Assembly: GCF_003576645.1 (NCBI RefSeq)
Contig: NC_044916.1
Span: 365,009 to 429,008, forward strand
Direction: 5' to 3'
Source: Ipomoea triloba
Lineage: Eukaryota; Streptophyta; Magnoliopsida; Solanales; Convolvulaceae
Length of the DNA stretch: 64,000 bases
The notes under the pieces were generated by a model, which saw only the letters and a list, made by a program, of their open reading frames with translations, did not search any database and was not told where the DNA came from. The translations under genes were made by a program, and so were the position numbers. This document shows, in pieces, positions 22,260 through 34,844 of this stretch; the first letter of the stretch is position 1, and every line of letters starts with the position of its first letter.

Positions 22260-23861
22260 ATGGAGAGCACCTCGAAAACCAGCGAGAAATGGAAGCTTTG
22301 CTCTTATGCAAGCTTCGTGATTAGTTGTTTCATTCTCCTACTTTGCCTAAGTTTCAACACAGAGGTTTTGGGCTTCTGGTCCCTTCAAAACTCCATGATA
22401 ACTACAATGCCGCCTTTATACAGCCTGCCAGCTCAAGAAAATCCCGAATTCTTGAATGTGGCGGGAAATGGTCATGGGAATGTGTTCCCACAGAACCACG
22501 AGAAGTGTGATATATTTGAAGGGAAATGGGTTTACAAGCCAATGGAGAGTCCTTTGTATGAAGTATCAAAGTGCCCGTTCCTCAGCGACCAAGTTAGTTG
22601 CCAGAGGAATGGAAGGCCGGATTCCGAGTATGAAAAATGGAGTTGGGAAGCTAGTGGCTGCGTCGTTCCTAGGTAAGATTAAACATTTAAACGGCCTCTT
22701 ATCTGTTCTCGTATACCTAGCAAGTGTAGTCTATCTATCTATCTAAAGGCAGTAATGTCCGAGACTCGGTTTTCTTAGCTTTAATGCCACAGATATGTTA
22801 GAGAGGCTTAGAGGAAAAAGGGTGATCATTGTTGGCGATTCACTAAACAGAAACCAGTGGGAATCTCTCGCTTGCCTTCTATATTCTGCTATCCCTTCCT
22901 CAAGAGCCATTGTTTCGGTTCAAAGTGGCTCCTACAAAGTGTTTAAAGCAAAGGTAGCTAAAACCATCCCGAATTTGTCTCTATGAATTCAGTAGTTTAC
23001 TTAAACCATCCCGAATTTGTGTGTTTCTGTTACAGGACTACAATGTATCTGTAGAGTTCTACTGGAGCCCGTTCCTAGTGCAACTTGATTCAAATCAAGC
23101 TGGTTCTCCGAAGGTTTTGAGGCTAGACAAACTCGATCCATCATCTAAGCGATGGAAAGGTGCAGAGATTATGGTATTCAATACAGGGCATTGGTGGACT
23201 CATCGTGGGAAGTTAAAGGCGTAAGCAACCCTAAATACTACTTTCATGGAAATTATGCGTGTTTTATTACCTTCGAAGGGGAGTCAAAAAATTAACGAAG
23301 GATACCTGCAGGTGGGACTTATTTCAATACGAGGAGAAATTGACAGATGAAATGGGGATTGAATCAGCGTTTAAGTTAGCCATGCAAACCTGGGGGAAGT
23401 GGATTGACGACAACATTGATCCAACCAAGACAACAATCTTCTTTCGGAGCATTTCCCCGGAACACCACGGTCAGCATTGGTGTTACAATGAAACAAAACC
23501 AATCATAGACGTGTCTGATATGACAGTGTTCCCCGAACCTCTGAGGAAGATTGTCGAGAGAACAGTTTCAAACCTGAAAACTCGAGTGAGGTACCTTAAT
23601 ATAACAAAGCTATCTCAGTACAGAAAAGATGCACATCCTACAGTATACGCCAGAAAGAATGGTAAACAGATGATCGAGAAAAAACTTAATCCAAAAGAAA
23701 CTTACAGTGATTGCAGCCATTGGTGTCTGCCCGGACTGCCAGATACATGGAACAGGCTGCTCTATGCATCCATGGTTTTGGACGGCTCAACTTGCGGCCC
23801 AAATAGCAAGCATTTCATTTCACATTCAACTAGTTCGATTGTTAACTCCAGTAATGCTTAA
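22260..23861 (+). CDS. Trichome birefringence-like (TBL) polysaccharide O-acetyltransferase
   Basis: Four exons (22260-22672, 22779-22953, 23036-23220, 23312-23861) give 440 residues, with lengths summing to a multiple of three. Residues about 17-40 form a hydrophobic signal anchor, so this is a type II Golgi membrane protein. The TBL/PMR5N domain starts at CDIFEGKWV and contains CPFLSDQVSCQRNGRPDSEY. The catalytic PC-esterase domain has the GDS motif (VIIVGDSLNRNQWESL) and the late DCSHWCLPGLPDTWN block carrying Asp and His of the triad. Family members acetylate xylan, mannan or pectin in the secondary wall or Golgi; which polymer is used here cannot be read from sequence. Exon 2 begins at 22779 rather than at the later AG because only that splice keeps the frame. 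An 18-bp direct repeat with a 42-bp period straddles intron 2. Confidence 0.9.
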
Positions 23862-24242
23862 AAATTTAACAAATTCTTAACCAAATTCACATTCAGCTAA
23901 GAATTCCCTGGTAAAAAAATTTCAATAAATCTTGCTTTCCGGAATGCTAATTAATGTTTTAGCATCAAATATCGGCATATTATCAGTGGCACACATTGTA
24001 ACTACTTTAGAATCAAATTCAAGGAGAATAGGAAGATTTCAAGAGCAAGAAAAAAAGCTATCATATTGCATAAAATGAAATTGCAACAGTTGTAAGTGAC
24101 ACATAAGTGTCGCTTCTATGAATGTATCACTGATTGTTCATACCACCACACGATTTACTGATGCACAGTGAATCATTTTCTAATCTTTAGAAATCTCATG
24201 GAACTGATCAGAAAAAGAAATACGATTTAGAGTGTCATATAT
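23862..24242. other. Intergenic between convergent genes
   Basis: 380 bp between two convergent stop codons. It must hold both 3' UTRs. An 'aataaa'-type polyadenylation signal for the plus-strand gene is at about 23924. Nothing else recognised. Confidence 0.5.
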
Positions 24243-25873
24243 CTATATAATCTCCCACTCAGAATCAGGAAAACCACTAGCGGATAGCTTCATGTTCAAC
24301 TTTGCTACCAGAGCAGGCATCACATTTTCTTCAGCCTCCCGATTTAAAGGTTGACCTTCATGTTGTGCTACGAGATGTTCATACTCCCTTGTTGATCCCT
24401 TTTTTGAACAAAATGCTTCCCGAATTTTTTTCTGGGAATAAAAAAATAGAGCTATTTGGTTAATAACACAAATGGAACCAGTTTCACAGCCATGTGCCCA
24501 CACATACACGAGGGTGGAGGGGTGACAGACCTTGTATGACTTATGTTTGACCGGTTGCTCGGGGAAATGGAGCTTGTTGCCTTCAATCAAAACACATGTT
24601 TCCTCTAGCTGTTGCTCATCAATGAGCTCGACCATTTCCATCACTTGCTCAGTCACATCGAACGTCTCAACAACATCGGTGTTGCAATTCTGTGGTCTTT
24701 CTATAGAAAATAATAAGTAGACAGATATAGCTTCATTTTTGTAATAGAATTAAGAAAAAATAAATACAGAATTAAGAAAAGAAAGGAATGGAATTCAGAC
24801 AAAATTTTATTACAAGTCAAACTAAAACAAAGTAAATAAATACTAGCTGAATTTTATACCACTTGATCTTAAGGATGGGCCACCGAATGAGGAAATAAGT
24901 GCAAAATCTTCTACCAGAAGCCCAGAAGATTCAACGGGTGAAGTCGTATCAGAAGCTGCAGCACCTATTGAACTGCTAATAACAGGCATACTTACAACTG
25001 GTATATGATCACAACTCCCCGTTGTAGTTTCTTTAGAAGCACATCCTCTAGCTAAAGAGGAAGTACATTCAGAATTGCCAAATTCAGGTAAAGCCACAGT
25101 TATGTGGTCACGTGCCATAGAATAACCTCGTCTATTCTCATAAACTGAAGGCATCCTATTCCTCTCCTCCGAAAGTGGAGTTACTGACCCAGACATTTTA
25201 AGCAGAGATTGGTCGTCTTTAGAGTTCTCTCCGATCCCCAAACTTTTTCCTCCAAGGTTGTTTTTCCCTGGATACACCTCACAAGGCACAGTATTAACAG
25301 AAATGCCTGACGGAAACAATGATAACATTTTAAGCTTCGTTAGAAAATGACCAATAACCACGATTCCTACCCTTGAGAACTTCAGAATCCTCTGAAAGTT
25401 TCATATCAACACCCCCAGGCTGTTCTACGAGGTTTTCCTTTGCCTTCTTCTCAATCTCATTCTGGGCAAATAGAGACAAGTCATTACGAGCAACTTTCAC
25501 AGGATCTACATACGATCTGGGACGCAAATCTTGCATCACTTCTGAATAGAACTTCTTGACACTTTCACCAACAATTTGCACCTGACTTTCAACATAATTA
25601 ACAGTGTCCTGAAAGGTAGTATAAGCAAAGTATAACGATCAATGGCAATTTGATCAGAGTTCCATGCAAAATTTGAACATCATTGTCAAGAACAAAAATC
25701 ATTCTTTCTACGAGGCACCTTTTTGCTTCAAAATGAAAACCACGCCATGTCTAAAAAGCATACGTAGATGAAAGACAAAGACTTCACCTGACACGTACCT
25801 CTTCAACCTCCAAGCATAAAGCTTCAAACTTCTGGTACATATTTCCAAACCAAGATATATTTTTCAAATCCAT
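24243..25873 (-). CDS. ATG8-interacting protein, ATI3-like (tentative)
   Basis: Five coding exons (25873-25799, 25608-25371, 25306-24860, 24700-24531, 24431-24243) give 372 residues, with lengths divisible by three. The N-terminus (MDLKNISWFGNMYQKFEALC, then VNYVESQVQIVGESVKKFYS) is a conserved helical head shared with a dicot protein family that I associate with Arabidopsis ATI3. The middle is low-complexity and Ser-rich. The C-terminal exon (KKIREAFCSKK) ends in DSEWEII, an acidic W-x-x-I sequence of LC3/ATG8-interacting (AIM) form at the very end of the protein. ATI3 proteins link ER-associated cargo to selective autophagy through such a C-terminal motif. I am confident of the gene model and of the motif, less of the family name. 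A non-coding first exon probably ends at 26650, with its intron running to 25876, two bases before the ATG. Confidence 0.65.
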
Positions 25874-28027
25874 AGCTGAATACTCCGTTGAATCAGGCAT
25901 AATTCAATGAAAAACACACAGCCTTTGGGTGTTGCTGCTCAGGTGCATCAATTCAATAACTATCAGGAATCTATATGAGGGAGCTTGATCATAAGAATAT
26001 AACAGGAATACACCACCAATCAACTCTAAGACCTTAAATGGAGATCAATAAAATCACAATATATAGCACATAACAATCTCCAAACAACCCAAAAGAGATT
26101 TTTAAAAATAATCATTATATATATTAAAAAAACAAAAAAAAAACAAAAAAACAAAAAAACAGCATTTGAGCTTTCTACTCTCCACAGCCACTCCAGACAT
26201 CCCACACTGACGTGATTACACTCCAAGATAAATTTCGCATACAAATATTCCAAACCCATCAATCAATTCATTAGTATATCGAAGCATAAAAATTCATTAA
26301 GTACATAAAAGTCAGAAACGTGATCCTCAACTCGAAACCAGCAAAACCAATCAATTGTGCTCAAACAATTTTCCAACAATTAAAGAAAATTATCAAATAA
26401 AAAAAAAAACTCTGCAGCTTAAGCATATCATACTCAAACTCTACAACCAAACAATACAAATTCTTAGCAAAATATCAATAGAAAGTTAGAGTATTACTTG
26501 TGGCTGAATATTATATATAGAACATGATCGTCAGAATTGAAGCAGAGAAACTTACAACTCGAGAAATATTTTTTAAAACCCGGAAGCAGAAAATCGGAAC
26601 TTGAAAGGGTCTTAGTGAATCTGAAAAAGATATAATCTAAATAGATTACCTGGCCTATAGAAGTAGAATCCTTGAGAAGTTGAAAGAGAGAGTTAGAGAG
26701 CTGTGCAAACAGAAATTTCTAATTATATCTAAAATAAAGAAAAGATTGAAGTTTTATGAAGTTAAAAATAATAAATAAAGAACAAAATAGAAGTTTTAAT
26801 CTCCATTTTTTTCCTAAATTGCAATATTGCCTTAAGGATTTGGTCAAGAATTGATTTTTTTTTTTTATCAAAAAAAACTTGTAGCTGTTATTTGAGTGTG
26901 TGTCTTAGGTAAATTATATCCCTATATAAAATTTATTGAAAATTTTATTTGTAACATATTAAGTGTTATAGTTTATTTGAGTCTTTAAAAAAAATTATCA
27001 TCTAAATAGTTGAATTTAAATTGAACATTCATCATCTTACTATATATTATATTTGAACTAGATACACATAATATATTGCAAATGGTTCACCTTACATTGT
27101 AAATACATGGTTTAAATTTAAATTAACGCATTTTTTTCTTATTTCATTTCTTTTGATAAATATTCACATTTATAGTAAGTACATAATTTATTAAATGTAA
27201 GTATATAAACTTACATTTATAAATATATATAATTTATTACCTATAATAAGTATATTAATGTCAAGTAAATCTAACGTTATTTTAAGTTTATAATATGTGA
27301 ACTATAGATAAATAAACTTAAAGTGAAAAGGTTCATAAATTAAGTGTTTAGCATATACTCATGATTATTATATAGTTTTATTGAAAATTAGCAAGTTTTT
27401 ATTATAAACATAAAGTATTAATCTTATAAACATATAATTAACAAGTACCAACGTAACATTGTTTATAATTGTGCGAAAAAATAGCAATGCTAATAATACA
27501 ATTAGTGTATGTTATAAAACGACTGCATTTTGGACCAGAATTCACCTTACATTACGATTGCATACTATACTAAGTGCTCCTCACTTGGCTTTTCATAGAG
27601 AGATTAAAGACGGAAAATATAATTGTAACTGCCCCTTGAAGCATGCATGATTATAAGCACAACTGAAGATCATCCAAAAGCATCATTTTAACAGTCTAAA
27701 AATTAAAATAAACAATTTCAAGAAATCAAACACCACAATTCAAACCCTAAGTATAAATTCCCTTTTGACACATAAAAACAGATTGAAAACCCAATCATCT
27801 GATCACAGTATCAAAGCAACATCTCTGGCCAGACAAGGCATCAAAACTCATGCTGTTCTATTGCTGGGCAGGGAAAAGGATCGTACCGATAAGATCAAAG
27901 GACAGTTTGAACAAGAGGGTGCGGCTAAACTAGAGGATCATATGTACTACTCCATTATATAAGGCATTCGGTGAATGTAAACAAATTCGAGCGTTTTAGT
28001 ACAGTCATATCAGTTCCAATTATCACA
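25874..28027. other. 5' leader intron and AT-rich intergenic DNA
   Basis: 25876-26649 is the likely leader intron of the minus-strand gene; the donor (gccag|gtaatc on the minus strand) is at 26650. 26,700-27,960 is very AT-rich and has no recognisable gene or element. The far right end holds the presumed 3' UTR of the NECAP-like gene. Confidence 0.6.
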
Positions 28028-30609
28028 TTACCCAGCAGCTTGAAAATCCCCAAAGTCGTCGTCTTCAACTTCCTGCGGGCGTAGGTTTCCAGTTGATTCG
28101 GATTTACCTGATTGTTCAATGGCGGGGGAGGAATCCTTGCCTTTAGGAGACTGGTCGAGACTAAATTCGGGCGGTGACCCTGAAGGAGAATTCTCTGGAG
28201 TAGCAACGGGTGTTAGGGGGGGTGGCGGGAGTTTAAGTAGTAGCGGAGATTCTTTTCGGTTCGCCTTGTCCTCCAACGATAGATTGTTTAAGTTTAAACC
28301 TTGCTCGAAGAACTTTGACCTTATGCTGCTGCCACTCCCAGCTTTCTGTTGTCATCGGGAATAAATAAGAACAACAACAACGCAATTAAAGACAATTTGG
28401 TAAATACGAGATTTTCACGTCTTTACGTTTTTAATTTGAAGTACGAGAGTCTCCCCCTCTTTCAAACTGTAGTCAACTGATGTCGTTTTCTGGAATTGTT
28501 GCTCCATCTCTTCAGCAGTTTTCTTCTTATTTAGGTACCTGTTAACAGTTGAGAAGCAAATCAATCAAGAAAACCATAAAATCATGTTTCCTCGTATGGA
28601 AATCCAAGCATGTAGCCTTTACTTTTCCTACATGGAAGAAACGGAAATGATATAAGAAAACACGGGAAAATTGGATACGATGGAGTCTATAATTACTTCA
28701 TATGGTCATGAAGGGCAGCTTGGAAGTCATAAGCTTCGGGTCTTTCCCGGAATCCAATGCCAAGAAAAGCATGCCTACGGCGACCACCTACACATTTTAT
28801 AAGGATGTCACCATTTTTAACAAATCTGAACTGCATAACCTCTACGCATGTCACGTTGAGAATCATCTAATCGTTCCACCACACGGCTCAATAAGAGAAT
28901 AATGCAAATTGAAGTATATATATCTTGATTACAAAAGATTGATTGGAACAAGTGCAATCCTCAGATAAAGTCATAAAGTTGGAGATTGTTAAGTTCGAGA
29001 ATTGATAGATCTACTAACAAGCCCACAATGGTAAATGGGATAAGATAAACACACAAGTAATAAAGCAGGGCAGCATTGTAAATACCAATATTCTCTTCTA
29101 CTCGGAGAACAAAGTATCTGCAATGAAAAAAAAAAAAAAAGGAACATTAATTATAGAAAACTAATACATCATCCAATCATTCCTGTGAGCAGAAACGCTG
29201 CAATAAAATGAACGTAAATCATTTAGATTACAATCTCTCTACACCTGCTACTATCAATCACCGGCTCCACTGGATGAGGCTCCCCATCTCTCAGAAAAGC
29301 CCGGGCATAAAGTTCACCTATTTTAAACATATCAAACTCAGAGATTATATATCAACAATTGGATAAAGCAATGGAAATATAAGTTATATACAACCGATTT
29401 TTCTAATATCAACTAGAGCCAACCTGTTGTCTTGTCTTCAAGTCTGATTATGCATTCTTCTCCTTTGCTTAAAACCTTTAGTGCACCCTCCCATGCCCAT
29501 TTGTTCACATTCCACTCGTCAGCCCTGTAAGAAGCTAATGGTCAATGAAATTTTAGCCACAGGTATGTGAAAACTAAATTTTCAACAGTACTTGGTGTCA
29601 TTGTAGATCTGTGTGAACTAGCTGGGATGAGTTCCAATTTCAGTAAGCGTAATGGCAAAAACTTGGTGATTTTCCAAAGACTTAAAGTTGGCAATTGAAG
29701 AGCTAATAGTTCAAATAGCTCAACAAACAATATGGAAACTTCGGTAATTAAAGAGAGAATTCAAATTCAAATGATGCACCATATGCACAATACAAAAATA
29801 TACTCCGTATTTCAATAAATAAGAAGTAATTAGTCAAAACCTGTATGAAGCTGCACTTTTTCTGGGAGGAATCTGTAGAATGGCACGCAACATAAACGTG
29901 AGATCCCTTGATGCATCTAGTACTTACAATCAATACAAGGAATGACGCAAACTAATGACTTAACTCATTGCACGCAATCATCTCCTTCTCAAAATCAAAT
30001 CTTTCTTAGTCAAGAGAACATTAGTTGGTTACTAAGGTACCTGGATTACCAGTCAAACTATGAAGCAGTATACCAAAAGAGCCTACAATCTCCAGTTAAT
30101 CCACCTTTTCAAAAATCCCCATTAAGATTTTCCAGCTCAGAATATCAATGATCTAGCCCTAGTGCATAAAAACAAACCCAGACCTAACAATCTGGAGTAG
30201 ACTAAAGCAGTAGCACTACCAATTCAAGAATCATTTCAATTTTCAACAGCCCAATCCAACAAGATTGAATCTTTAAAATCACCAAAGTTTCTTCACTTAA
30301 TTTCTATATTTATTTTAGAAAGCAAACTCCATAACCGAACATCTAAAGTCACTAAATTCATTAAACCCAAATATTCCAAAAATGATAACGTATAAGGGAT
30401 ACAGCCATAATTTCAATCTGAATCTAAATCAGTCGAAAACCCATTGCACATCCTCAATAAACAACCAAAAATACCGCTTGAAAACACAGAAAGGAGTGAG
30501 GTGGGCTTACCAGGTAAACATAGCATTCTGATACTTGAAAGAGAATAAGCTCTATTGCTTCTTCTTCGGACTCTTCTGGTTTCGGGTCTGTGCTCTTTTC
30601 TGTCTCCAT
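28028..30609 (-). CDS. NECAP-like adaptin-ear-binding endocytosis protein, one-base frameshift in exon 1
   Basis: Eight exons (30609-30512, 29872-29841, 29524-29424, 29317-29245, 29117-29086, 28787-28697, 28538-28427, 28345-28028) encode a member of the NECAP / DUF1681 family, the plant At1g03900-like proteins. They bind AP-2/AP-1 ear domains and act in clathrin-coated vesicle formation. Family blocks seen: IPPRKSAASYR, DEWNVNKWAWEGALKV, IIRLEDKTTG, GELYARAFLRDGEPHPVEPV, YFVLRVEENI, GIGFRERPEAYDFQAALHDH and KEGETLVLQIK. The C-terminus is Pro/Ser-rich and ends DDDFGDFQAAG, an acidic DxF-type ear-binding motif. All junctions are in frame except that exon 1 is 98 nt, not the expected 99: a base is missing near 30540, where ELILF should continue QVSECYVYL. 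This is either a true null allele or a sequence error. Confidence 0.85.
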
Positions 30610-32138
30610 GATCTAATCAATCTTAGCAGCTTCGCCCAATAGCTGAATTGTAATGAATTTTGCAGTCGGGAGATCAGTGTGAACACCGGTTCTGATTGGC
30701 CTGAATCGTTAAGCAAGCAATAAGGAATTCCGGATATATCAATTCCTTCCTTTCTCATTTTACTATTCTTTTTTTTTTTCTTTTATCATTATTTTATTTA
30801 TTTATTTTGCTTTTTTTTTTTTAAAGGTTTTATGAATATTTTCATTGTTTTCCGCTCAATTCTCAAATAGGAGGTCACAAGTTCGAATCTCATTAGAAGC
30901 ATTGACTTTTTGTGATTCAGCAAATTGATAGACTATGTATTAACAAATACTACATTATTAATAGTACTAAAAAAAATTAATTAAGAATAAATATATTTGG
31001 TATTTATGTATATAAATATCAATTACAAGTAATAAAAATAAAATAGATAAGTAATAAATAAATAAATGAAGTTCAATTATTTGGGTGTTTGGTTGGTGAC
31101 AAAACCATGGCATTTGGTAGAGTAGTTTGCACGATTCCATCTTCCCCCTTGAAATGAATTTATAAGAATCAATTTTATTTTTTTGAAAACAAAAAATCAA
31201 GGGGTGACGAAAAGAGTGCAACATAATTCTTGTATCCGAAGATTATGATAAGTTTACTTTTGGTAGAGTCTATTCTACATGGTCATGTAGGTTATTACAA
31301 AGGAGTTGACTATATAAAATGTTGTAATTTCAATATTTTTAAAGGCGTTAACGGTAATAATCGGGTATATTTGTAACTAAACAGAATTATATTACTCCGT
31401 ACTTTAAAGTTTGAGTACAAGTTTTAGAGCATGTTACCTCTATTGTCACGGAGCTCGACTTTTATACTACAAAGCATAACGGTTACATAATACTACGTAA
31501 TAGCAACGGCCTCCTAATAAGTACAACGACTCCACTCAATAAGTGTTATGACTCTTCAGTAATTGTTGTGCGCTCTAATAAGTGCATGGACTCTTGCAAC
31601 GGTTCCATTTGCTCTTTACTCCTGAACGCTACTGTTTGACTGTCATCAATGTTTTGACGAGTTAGATTGCTCTAGGCCAGGTCCAGTACCATTTCCAATA
31701 ATCTTGTCACGTGACTCAACTTTCATTTCACTTAAAAATTTGTTTCCTTACACTGAAAAGAGTTGTTCAGTGAATGAAACATAACTCTCATATTGACTAG
31801 TGCAATTTACCTCGCTGGTATAGTACTTTTACATAAGAAAATAATTTATCCGGTGCACACCTCCCACTTGCGGTAACTCGCTCATCATCCTAAAGAAAAA
31901 CATTACTTTCTTTGAACCCAAGCCAAAAATTGAACCAACCGGCAAATTCCAAACAAATATGCAGAAACATTTGAATGAGTTACTTGTGACAAAAAATGGA
32001 TAGTGTGTCAGAGGCTCAAAGATCTCATTCTCCGAATCTCAGCACACCAAAGTCCACATATATGATGGCATCAAAGGTTTCAATAATCTGGGAGAAGATA
32101 CAGTGAAAATTTTATGAACCAGAAAGGAAAAAAATGTT
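30610..32138. other. Intergenic, AT-rich
   Basis: Includes the promoter side of the NECAP-like gene, poly-T/A runs near 30770-30820, a possible SINE fragment with a B-box-like phrase (agttcgaatct) near 30882, and the 3' UTR of the following minus-strand gene (about 32000-32138). No protein gene recognised. Confidence 0.5.
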
Positions 32139-34844
32139 TCAGTAAGGCACAGTGGCAGTCACAGTTCTGTGCCTTGGATCAGTCAACACACTCTGCACAT
32201 TAACAAACCCGGCTTCTCTCATCGCCCCTTCGAGATCAGTCAAGTAGTATTCGTCGAGAAAAGGCTCGGTGCTCTTCATTAACGTAAACAGCACGGGCGG
32301 TAATTCCTGGAAACGAAAAAAACCAGAACGAACCGTGACTTATGTATCATCTGTTTGTTCGTTATTATGATGTGACGAGGAAAAGGGAAAACCTTACCTG
32401 CAGTTTCTTCGATTTTGGCTGCAAAACGAAGCAGAATATGTTAGAATGATTGTTTCAGTGGCTGAACTTTGGTACTTTGGTATTCAAGTTCAAGAACATT
32501 AGAAGTTTGATGATTACCGAGTTGTCTGTTACAGAAAAAGTTCCTCCAGGTCTAAGCAACCGAAATGACTCCTTCACTACATTTCGAATTGCTCTCTCGG
32601 GGCATTCATGAAACTGCATAGGCCAGTAGAGTGCCTATCAGCTATGCAGAACAGTTCGAGTGTTTGACAAAACGAAAAATTATTACAGCTCAACTAAGGT
32701 TCGAGTGTTCTTAATCCGACTTTCACTATGTTCTCGAGTTCATGACAGAAGATTGCTAGACAAGGCTACATACCACATATGAAATGGAGACAAGGTCAAA
32801 GGATTTTGAAGGCAAGCCAGTGTCTTCGCCATTCGCATGAATCCAGCGTGTAGGGTTCTTTTTTCTGTCACTATTCTTTTCCTTAAACTGAGCAACCGCA
32901 AGAAAGTAAGGCGATAAATCAAGTCCCTGCAGAAAACCCGAAGAATATTAACTTTATTAAGTGTTCTATTCAACAAGACACGAGAGCTTTTGGTGCAAAA
33001 AAAATTGTTAGTACTTACAGTGAGATTAGCAGAAGGGTATCTACTGGCTAGACATCTGGTGCTCATACCAATAGAGCATCCAATATCAAGAATGTCTCGG
33101 ATTGCAAAACCACCCGAATATTGCTTATGATGTTTTTCAATAGCATCGAGCCAGTTCCCACGTACAACCTGAGAAGCTTCATCGAGTGAATTGGCATCAG
33201 GGATTGCCCGCAACTCCATTGCCATAGTTGCAGGCTCTACTTCTGCTGCTGCCTGAGCCACACAAAAACTTCTTAACATCAAATTGTCATTTTTTTTTGG
33301 CAAATCGTACTAACTAATGAATGCATTCGACAAAAGATGTTTAAGACACGAGGAGCACAAAGTTCTTTTACCAGCCAGGAAAGATTCCCTTCGTCATAAG
33401 CATGAAAAGGACTGAGATAATCTGGAAAAGAAGTTCTAAAATCAATTTCTGGCAAGAATACCCGATGAGCAGAACAAAATAGCTAGATTGGTAACACAAA
33501 GTTGTTCGTTCTCGGTGTCTTAATACACAAAAGATAGCCTTCTCATGGTAGTTTTTTTTTTTCAATTCGAGCACGCCCAAATGAAACATCAAACACCGGT
33601 TTCTAGACAATACAAATCCAGGCAAAAACGAACAATAGACAAGTTCATAATGTCTTAAAGGCAGCAGGCCATTGCAAAGTGGCAATAAAATAGATGAAAT
33701 CTGGAAATTTTAACAGGGAATTGAAAGTAAAGAATGAGGGAATTACAGTCAGGGTATTCAAGAGATTGATTCTGAATGCTTTCCATCTCTTTGTAGACAT
33801 CTGATTCCAGTATTTCCTTTGCCATTTCCCTCCATGGAATATTTGTCTTCTCGGCTGTGCTGTTCCATTCCACCATATCAAATCAAACCATCATATCCTT
33901 TTCTTCACACAATCATTCAAAACAAGACACAACTATAATTTCACACATGATGCAACGTATGCTTTCATAGTACCAAAACTACACTTTGCTAGAGTAACCC
34001 TAGTCAAGATGATTAAGGATACAAACTTATAACCACAAGGTCACGAGGTTCGAATCCTAGCCTTCTTTGTTTGAGGCCGTAAGCTATGGGCAACCTAAGC
34101 TAGTTTAACTCCCTGTGATTCTTTTCCGGCTAAGGTCACAATGAAGAGTTTACCTAGTGCACGCGGATTTTCTTCGTCACCCAAAAAACTACACTTTCGT
34201 GGATAATTCCAGCCAAGTTGGTCGGGTTGTGACTTAATAACTATAAGGTAACTAACTAACTATACAACTCCACTAAGTTGGTTAAGCTACATGACCTTTA
34301 GACAATCTAGGATGATTTACATTGTGGTGATTCTTTGAGGGCTATGATTATAAAGCATGATTTTATCATGTGCTTCTTTGACGGCTATGGTCATAAAACA
34401 TGAATTATCATGTGCCCACTCGCATAATAACTGTAATTTTCCTTCTCACCAAAAAAAAAAAAAAGAAAAAAAAACGCGCGCACACACACACACTTTGCTA
34501 CATTGTGACTTCATTGTATTTTGGGACAACCTGATAAAGACTTGTCTGGCGCCAAGCTTAAGCAGAGAGTAGAGAGGCTTGAAAGAAATGAGGGCTCCGA
34601 CAAAGCGAGACAGCGGCGTTTCGCCGGTCCACCGGGGTCTCTCCAGCTGCCCTTCCTCGTAAACCTCCACCGCTGCCGGCGCGCCGCTTCCGCTTCCCGA
34701 CGCCGCCACTCGAATGCCGCCGCCGGAGATTCTCGCCGGCGTTACTCTCTTCAATGGGTCATGGATAACGACGTCCTTTGTGGAGGTTAAGAGCGCCGGG
34801 TTGAGAGTGTTGAGCTTTGAGGTGGCACAGAACGCCATTGCCAT
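32139..34844 (-). CDS. Plastid-targeted UbiE/COQ5-type SAM-dependent methyltransferase
   Basis: Eight exons (34844-34531, 33859-33747, 33421-33372, 33252-33019, 32926-32774, 32613-32518, 32418-32398, 32306-32139) give 382 residues, with lengths divisible by three. The first roughly 50 residues are rich in Ser, Thr, Ala and Arg (MAMAFCATSKLNTLNPALLT), typical of a chloroplast transit peptide. The methyltransferase core has the SAM-binding DILDIGCSIGMSTRCLA, the acidic-loop GLDLSPYFLAVAQ, SFDLVSISYVFHECPE and LLRPGGTFSVTDNSP, and ends TDPRHRTVTATVPY. This is an uncharacterised plant methyltransferase group; the substrate is unknown. Intron 1 contains a tRNA-derived SINE. The ATG at 34844 is chosen as it starts the transit-like sequence; an upstream in-frame ATG gives a less plausible N-terminus. 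Confidence 0.85.
33995..34190 (+). mobile_element. tRNA-derived SINE-like repeat in intron 1 of the methyltransferase gene
   Basis: An A-box-like phrase (tagtcaagatgattaagg), then a perfect B box (ggttcgaatcc, 34047-34057). Next comes a body phrase gctatgggcaacctaagcta, a tgtgattctttt..ggctaaggtcacaatg segment and an end near gcacgcggattttcttcgtc. The same body occurs at 40256-40490 and 63848-63965. A more diverged related piece lies directly downstream (34199-34440). Confidence 0.65.
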
